Source: an uncultured Verrucomicrobiota bacterium
GTDB taxonomy: Bacteria; Verrucomicrobiota; Kiritimatiellia; RFP12; UBA1067
Reading direction: 5' to 3'
Assembly (NCBI GenBank): GCA_946631345.1
Contig: CAMPAA010000126.1
Location: 1 to 8,992 of the forward strand
Length of the DNA: 8,992 bases
The translations under genes and the position numbers were made by a program. The notes beneath the pieces are model-generated. The model had not been told where the DNA came from, ran no database searches, and worked only from the letters and a program-made list of their open reading frames with translations. Below are positions 6,701-8,992 of the stretch, one piece after another (position 1 is the first letter of the stretch; each line of letters starts with the position of its first letter).

Positions 6701-6852
6701 GGCGCGATTTCACGGGCAAGAGGCGATACATCGTTCTCGTCAACATCTCCGGCGATATGCAGACCTTCACGTATGGCACGGGTACGGCGCAAAAGACCGT
6801 AACGATTCCGCCGCGTAGCGTCATTTCTAAACTTACGCCTGCGGCAGAGTGA
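3772..6852 (+). CDS. Secreted DUF6259-like TIM-barrel protein, putative glycoside hydrolase
   Basis: The 1026-residue product has a signal peptide (MRRLMMVAACWAVALSVSA, cleavage near residue 19). Residues 20-600 look like N-terminal beta-sandwich domains. Residues about 630-930 look like a (beta/alpha)8 barrel: GLHWYCWHKGPFDHYYPELF (671-690), GVLVMPYINGRLWD (707-720), AIYLDQI (781-787), TSENAAEPYMD (833-843). The C-terminal 100 residues are a beta domain. In GH-D-like barrels the strand-end Asp of a YLD motif is the nucleophile, so Asp785 is a candidate nucleophile, with Glu835 a candidate acid/base. The conserved HGHPLGGGSHW (800-810) may line the active site. I assign DUF6259 from memory of the family's motifs; a distant GH31/GH36 or GH101 relative is the alternative. 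Export implies action on an extracellular or periplasmic glycan; the substrate cannot be read from the sequence. It probably shares the promoter at 2008-2036. Confidence 0.7.
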   Translation: MRRLMMVAACWAVALSVSATGEWRFEVAADAPKVVSCPVDASWAKRMATQELVAVGKDGSETVVPWTLDNSGGRPELVWLADGRTRFTLRERRGGQGLPAPKTDLAATDDEVIRVGNSFFSLQHPLNGKGGFPEKIRFVQSGAADDGLFFMDQFVRKNASGGADAKPIRSNGTSAARLVFNSSLRAVVEVKAKVADIEAVYRYIYSAWSPLVRVDLLCRQNADKVCAEAWTVAMSWPRDVPRYSTYLTKAGDAPAPFQEKGKPSRTFSDHWVALTDGTNAVGAASIFGAVGWDASSSFVYYLLAQRDGWKTTVLDRSALLYFGPLQSRDGFDRSFAGVRPQVKIFRDDLQWVPTEPMNIPSDAVLLEGRGIRLAFDSAERGFNCIGIENKVNPDPAAFCGSEPGRAGFWSLTFWKDGSPTNALTIDNIAPCEHKVTHKDDALVFDWCGLSLGDETGVVDVQATVTLMQNSTAAEWRLAVKNRSKRWGLAETTYPILRNVVKPRRADVLVPKGNWGGRLVKSYQAGGGPILYPSSMGAQVQMSAFMLGGTGLQVTVLDGKGQEKVFDMAGLDVGIRYRCPDEGMPGAANAPDFAVETASFAGDWWTAAKRYRAWATKQKWAAKGPLAARTDFNRQLGNVGYWIKSDWRNSAPEQVSNFMARAMAELPGVPLGLHWYCWHKGPFDHYYPELFPERAGMKETVAWLKGKGVLVMPYINGRLWDNGLASYSNAVPFACKNPDGAVRLEDYGSGRKFAVMCPMMKPWQQTLDALCDRLENEIGVNAIYLDQISASTPAPCHDRTHGHPLGGGSHWTDGYRELMKPIRENAVKRGVALTSENAAEPYMDSFDAHLTWFGHAFDDVPVLPAVYSGYTVYFSSNESEKDSLDSYCAQQGQDFLWGCQLGWNDTWVLDDAHKEHLAFTARLCLERIARKEFFLEGELIGEIPMPSDLPTVEVRWKRRGNYCDGMRFRMPAVRGAVWRDFTGKRRYIVLVNISGDMQTFTYGTGTAQKTVTIPPRSVISKLTPAAE

Positions 6853-6853
6853 T

Positions 6854-6937
6854 GAAATCCGCATCGCCCGCGTCGCCTATGTGGAGCCGCAATGATGAAA
6901 TTAGCTATGGAAGCCGAATGGGGCCCTTGCGGATTTC
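6854..6937. repeat. 10-bp inverted repeat after the DUF6259-like gene
   Basis: GAAATCCGCA (6854-6863) and its exact complement TGCGGATTTC (6928-6937) flank 64 bp. The same 10-mer occurs at 63-72, inside 22-bp array block 1, where the match to the right arm extends to 12 bp (CCGAAATCCGCA, 61-72). The left arm starts right after the stop codon, so it could act in 3'-end formation, but no T tract follows. Confidence 0.45.
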
Positions 6938-6963
6938 GGACTTGCGCATTAACGTACCTTTAA
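6892..6963 (+). other. Candidate 23-residue small ORF with its own ribosome-binding site
   Basis: An ATG at 6892 opens a 23-codon frame (MMKLAMEAEWGPCGFRTCAL and three more residues) ending at the TAA at 6961-6963. GGAG at 6883-6886 lies 5 nt upstream. It sits between the DUF6259-like gene and the promoter of the DUF4838 gene. It could be a small translated leader or read-through product, or chance. The composition is not distinctive. Confidence 0.15.
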
Positions 6964-6971
6964 TGTACCTT
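6954..6971. promoter_or_regulatory. GTACCTT direct repeat upstream of the DUF4838 promoter
   Basis: GTACCTT occurs at 6954-6960 and 6965-6971, with starts 11 bp apart, so both copies face the same side of the helix. The pair lies 15 bp upstream of the -35 box at 6986, a usual position for an activator. A protein-binding role is inference. Confidence 0.35.
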
Positions 6972-6985
6972 GATGCTGATTCCGC

Positions 6986-7014
6986 TTGCAAGGGCTGAGC
7001 GGGTGTGCTACATT
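6986..7014 (+). promoter_or_regulatory. Promoter of the DUF4838 gene, abutting its start codon
   Basis: TTGCAA (6986-6991) and TACATT (7009-7014) are separated by 17 bp. The -10 box ends 8 nt before the ATG at 7023, so transcription would start at about 7021-7023 and leave almost no leader. No ribosome-binding site lies just before the ATG, which agrees with leaderless translation. Confidence 0.5.
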
Positions 7015-7022
7015 TCATCGCA

Positions 7023-8992
7023 ATGAGAGGGCTTAGAAGCGGAATTTTGCCTATTGCGGCTGTGTGCGCGGCGCTGTGCGGAAGCGTCGCTGCCACGCCA
7101 TTCTCCGTGTTGCTGCCTGCCGAGCCGAAGCCGTGGGAGCGCACGGCGGCGAAGGAGTTGGAGACGTGGCTTTCGCAGGCGGCGAAGGGCGGCGAAGTGT
7201 CGGTGGGCGGACATGACGCGGCAGTCTTTCATGTCGGAGACACTGAGCTTGCCAAGGAGAAGGGACTTGCCGGCCTTGAGGACGAGAGATGGGTGATCCG
7301 TTCCTTTGGTGGCAATGTGGTGCTTAATGGAGGTGGTTCGCATGGCGCGATATACGCCGTGAGCCACTTCCTCGAAGACTTTGTCGGCGTCCGTTTCTGG
7401 AATGATGATGACACGGACGTGCCGGAGGCGAAGCCGCTGGCGCTGCCGACGCTGAGCGCAACGGGGCGTCCCGTGTTCCGCTACCGTGACATCTACCGGT
7501 GCGGAGACCCCCAGAAGGCCACGCCGCGCTTTGCGGTCATGCGCCGCCTGAACCGCAACGGCGACGCGCACATTCCGCAGGAATGGGGCGGGGAGTTCAC
7601 CTACGGTCCTCCCTACCACTGCCACACGTTCGACCGCATGATCCCCTGGAAGAAGTACGGTCAGGAGCATCCCGAATGGTTTTCGCTCTGGGAGGGGAAG
7701 CGCACGGGTGGCGTGGAGAGCGGGCAGCTCTGCATCTCCAACCCCGAAGTGCGTGCGCTGCTCCTGAAGGTTCTGCGCGAGAACATCGCCAAGGGAGACG
7801 CGGCGGCGAAAGCAAAGGGCGTACCCGCGCCGCGTGTCTATGAGCTCTCGATGAACGACTCCAAGAAATACTGCCAGTGCGAAAAGTGCATGGCCGAGGT
7901 GGCGAAGTACGGCTTCTCCGGGTTCTACCTCAATCTCGTGAACGAGATCGCCGACGAGATCGCGAAGACGCGTCCCGAGCTGTATTTCTCGATGCTCACC
8001 TACCTCTACTCCGAGCCGCCGCCGAAGGGCGGGGTGAAGCCGCGCGGCAACGTGATCGTGAAACTCTGCGACACGCGCTCCAACCAGGCCGCGCCCCTCA
8101 CCGATCCGTACAACCATGAGTTCCTTGATTTCCTGAAGTCGTGGCGTGCGATTGCGAAGAACCTCATCATCTGGGACTATGCGATATCGTTCGTGAATCC
8201 ATCCGTGTTCTTCCCGTTCGCGAGCGAGTTCGCGTACGCGGACACGTTCAGGACGTTCCACGAGAACAACGTGTTCGGCGTGTTTCTTGAGCATGAATAT
8301 CCGTATACGGACATGTACGAGCTCAAGTACTACCTTGAGTCGCGGCTCTTCGAGGATCCGTATCAGGACGGCACCGCGCTCATCGTGGACTTCATGGATC
8401 GGTACTTTGGAGCGGCAGGCAAGCCCATCCTAAAAACGCGGCGGCATCTCGATGCCATCCGCAAGGCGCGTGGCGGATTCCTTACGTTCATGCCGCAGGC
8501 GGAGAAGTTCGACTTCATCATGATGTCCGACCTTGAAAAGATGGCCGCGCTATGGGACGAGGCCGAAACGCTCGTGAAGGACGACACGAAGCGGCTTGAT
8601 CGCGTGCGTCGCGCCCGCAAGTCTCAGAATTCGATGATGCGCTTCCGCCTCAACACCCCGCGCGAGGTGGACGGCGCGTTCATATTCGACGCCAAGGCGC
8701 TTGACTGCGGGAAGGGCCCCGCCGAGCTTGTGAAGGACGCGGAAAGTCCCTGCGGCGAGGCGGTACGTATTCCCGTGGACGAGGCGAACGCCGGCCCCTT
8801 CGGCCCGCCGCTCAAGTTTGGAATCTACGACCGCCCCTCTGCAAAGCACACCTGGAAAGGCGAGTTCCCGCCCGCAAAGGGCGAGGGCTACGAATGGTTT
8901 GAGTTCAAGGACGTGAAGACGCCGAAGACCGGCAACAACATCTTCTACATTTCGGACGCCTGGAAGCCCAACATGGTGCTGTGCCGTCCGGG
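7023..8992 (+). CDS. Secreted DUF4838 (alpha-glucuronidase-related) protein, 3' end outside the window
   Basis: The frame is open for 656 codons to the window edge, so the C-terminus is missing. A signal peptide, MRGLRSGILPIAAVCAALCG then SVAA, cleaves near residue 24. Residues 26-130 resemble the N-terminal alpha/beta domain that precedes GH67 and GH20 catalytic domains (AAKELETWL at 42-50; GGSHGAIYAVSHFLEDFVGVRFW at 104-126). Residues about 150-430 match DUF4838: HTFDRMIPWKKYGQEHPEWF (201-220), LSMNDSKKYCQCEKC (275-289) with Cys284, Cys286 and Cys289 that could bind metal, and FLEHEYPYTDMYELKYYLE (421-439). A helical part and a beta-rich part follow. The family is common in PVC bacteria and Bacteroidota and is thought to act on glycans; activity is mostly unproven. 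An in-frame GTG at 7005 is an alternative start (AAGGG 10 nt upstream) but gives a poorer signal peptide and overlaps the -10 box. G/C-ending codons are more frequent than in the beta-helix gene. Confidence 0.8.
   Translation, partial: MRGLRSGILPIAAVCAALCGSVAATPFSVLLPAEPKPWERTAAKELETWLSQAAKGGEVSVGGHDAAVFHVGDTELAKEKGLAGLEDERWVIRSFGGNVVLNGGGSHGAIYAVSHFLEDFVGVRFWNDDDTDVPEAKPLALPTLSATGRPVFRYRDIYRCGDPQKATPRFAVMRRLNRNGDAHIPQEWGGEFTYGPPYHCHTFDRMIPWKKYGQEHPEWFSLWEGKRTGGVESGQLCISNPEVRALLLKVLRENIAKGDAAAKAKGVPAPRVYELSMNDSKKYCQCEKCMAEVAKYGFSGFYLNLVNEIADEIAKTRPELYFSMLTYLYSEPPPKGGVKPRGNVIVKLCDTRSNQAAPLTDPYNHEFLDFLKSWRAIAKNLIIWDYAISFVNPSVFFPFASEFAYADTFRTFHENNVFGVFLEHEYPYTDMYELKYYLESRLFEDPYQDGTALIVDFMDRYFGAAGKPILKTRRHLDAIRKARGGFLTFMPQAEKFDFIMMSDLEKMAALWDEAETLVKDDTKRLDRVRRARKSQNSMMRFRLNTPREVDGAFIFDAKALDCGKGPAELVKDAESPCGEAVRIPVDEANAGPFGPPLKFGIYDRPSAKHTWKGEFPPAKGEGYEWFEFKDVKTPKTGNNIFYISDAWKPNMVLCRP

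Noticed and set aside
7008..8294. 428-codon open frame on the minus strand
   Set aside because: It lies antisense to the DUF4838 gene. Its product is rich in Arg, His, Val and Leu in the manner of a GC-rich shadow frame, with no domain I recognise.

Overview
The window looks like chromosomal DNA from a member of the PVC superphylum (Verrucomicrobiota, Kiritimatiellota or Lentisphaerota), possibly a gut or anoxic-habitat lineage. This is inferred from the gene content: a DUF4838 protein, a DUF6259-like putative glycosidase, and a secreted beta-helix protein of the autotransporter-passenger type, all moderately GC-rich and all with signal peptides. No 16S rRNA or other phylogenetic marker is present, so the taxon is only a suggestion.

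Layout. Positions 1-600 hold no convincing gene. About 21-374 is an array of degenerate 22-bp units in three sequence classes, followed by a hairpin-rich stretch. A strong sigma70-type promoter (582-610) and a leader with overlapping inverted repeats (647-698) precede an AAA_14/DUF4143-type ATPase gene (709-1920), which a possible terminator closes. A second promoter (2008-2036) drives a secreted beta-helix protein (2074-3732) and probably, 39 bp further on, a large secreted DUF6259-like TIM-barrel protein (3772-6852). A short regulatory-looking gap (6853-7022) follows. The last gene is a DUF4838 protein that starts at 7023, stays open to the window end, and has a promoter so close to its ATG that the mRNA may be leaderless.

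How the genes may work together. The three exported proteins look like part of a polysaccharide or glycoconjugate scavenging locus: a surface or secreted beta-helix protein, a GH-D-like putative glycosidase, and an alpha-glucuronidase-related DUF4838 protein. No transporter, SusC/D pair, sulfatase or regulator is in view. The ATPase has its own promoter and terminator and seems functionally unrelated. Together with the 22-bp array it may mark a mobile or variable segment.

Three promoters share TTG-starting -35 boxes, exactly 17-bp spacers and TAnnnT -10 boxes, which supports each of them. The least explained features are the 22-bp array, the mutually exclusive hairpins in the ATPase leader, and the possible leaderless start of the DUF4838 gene.
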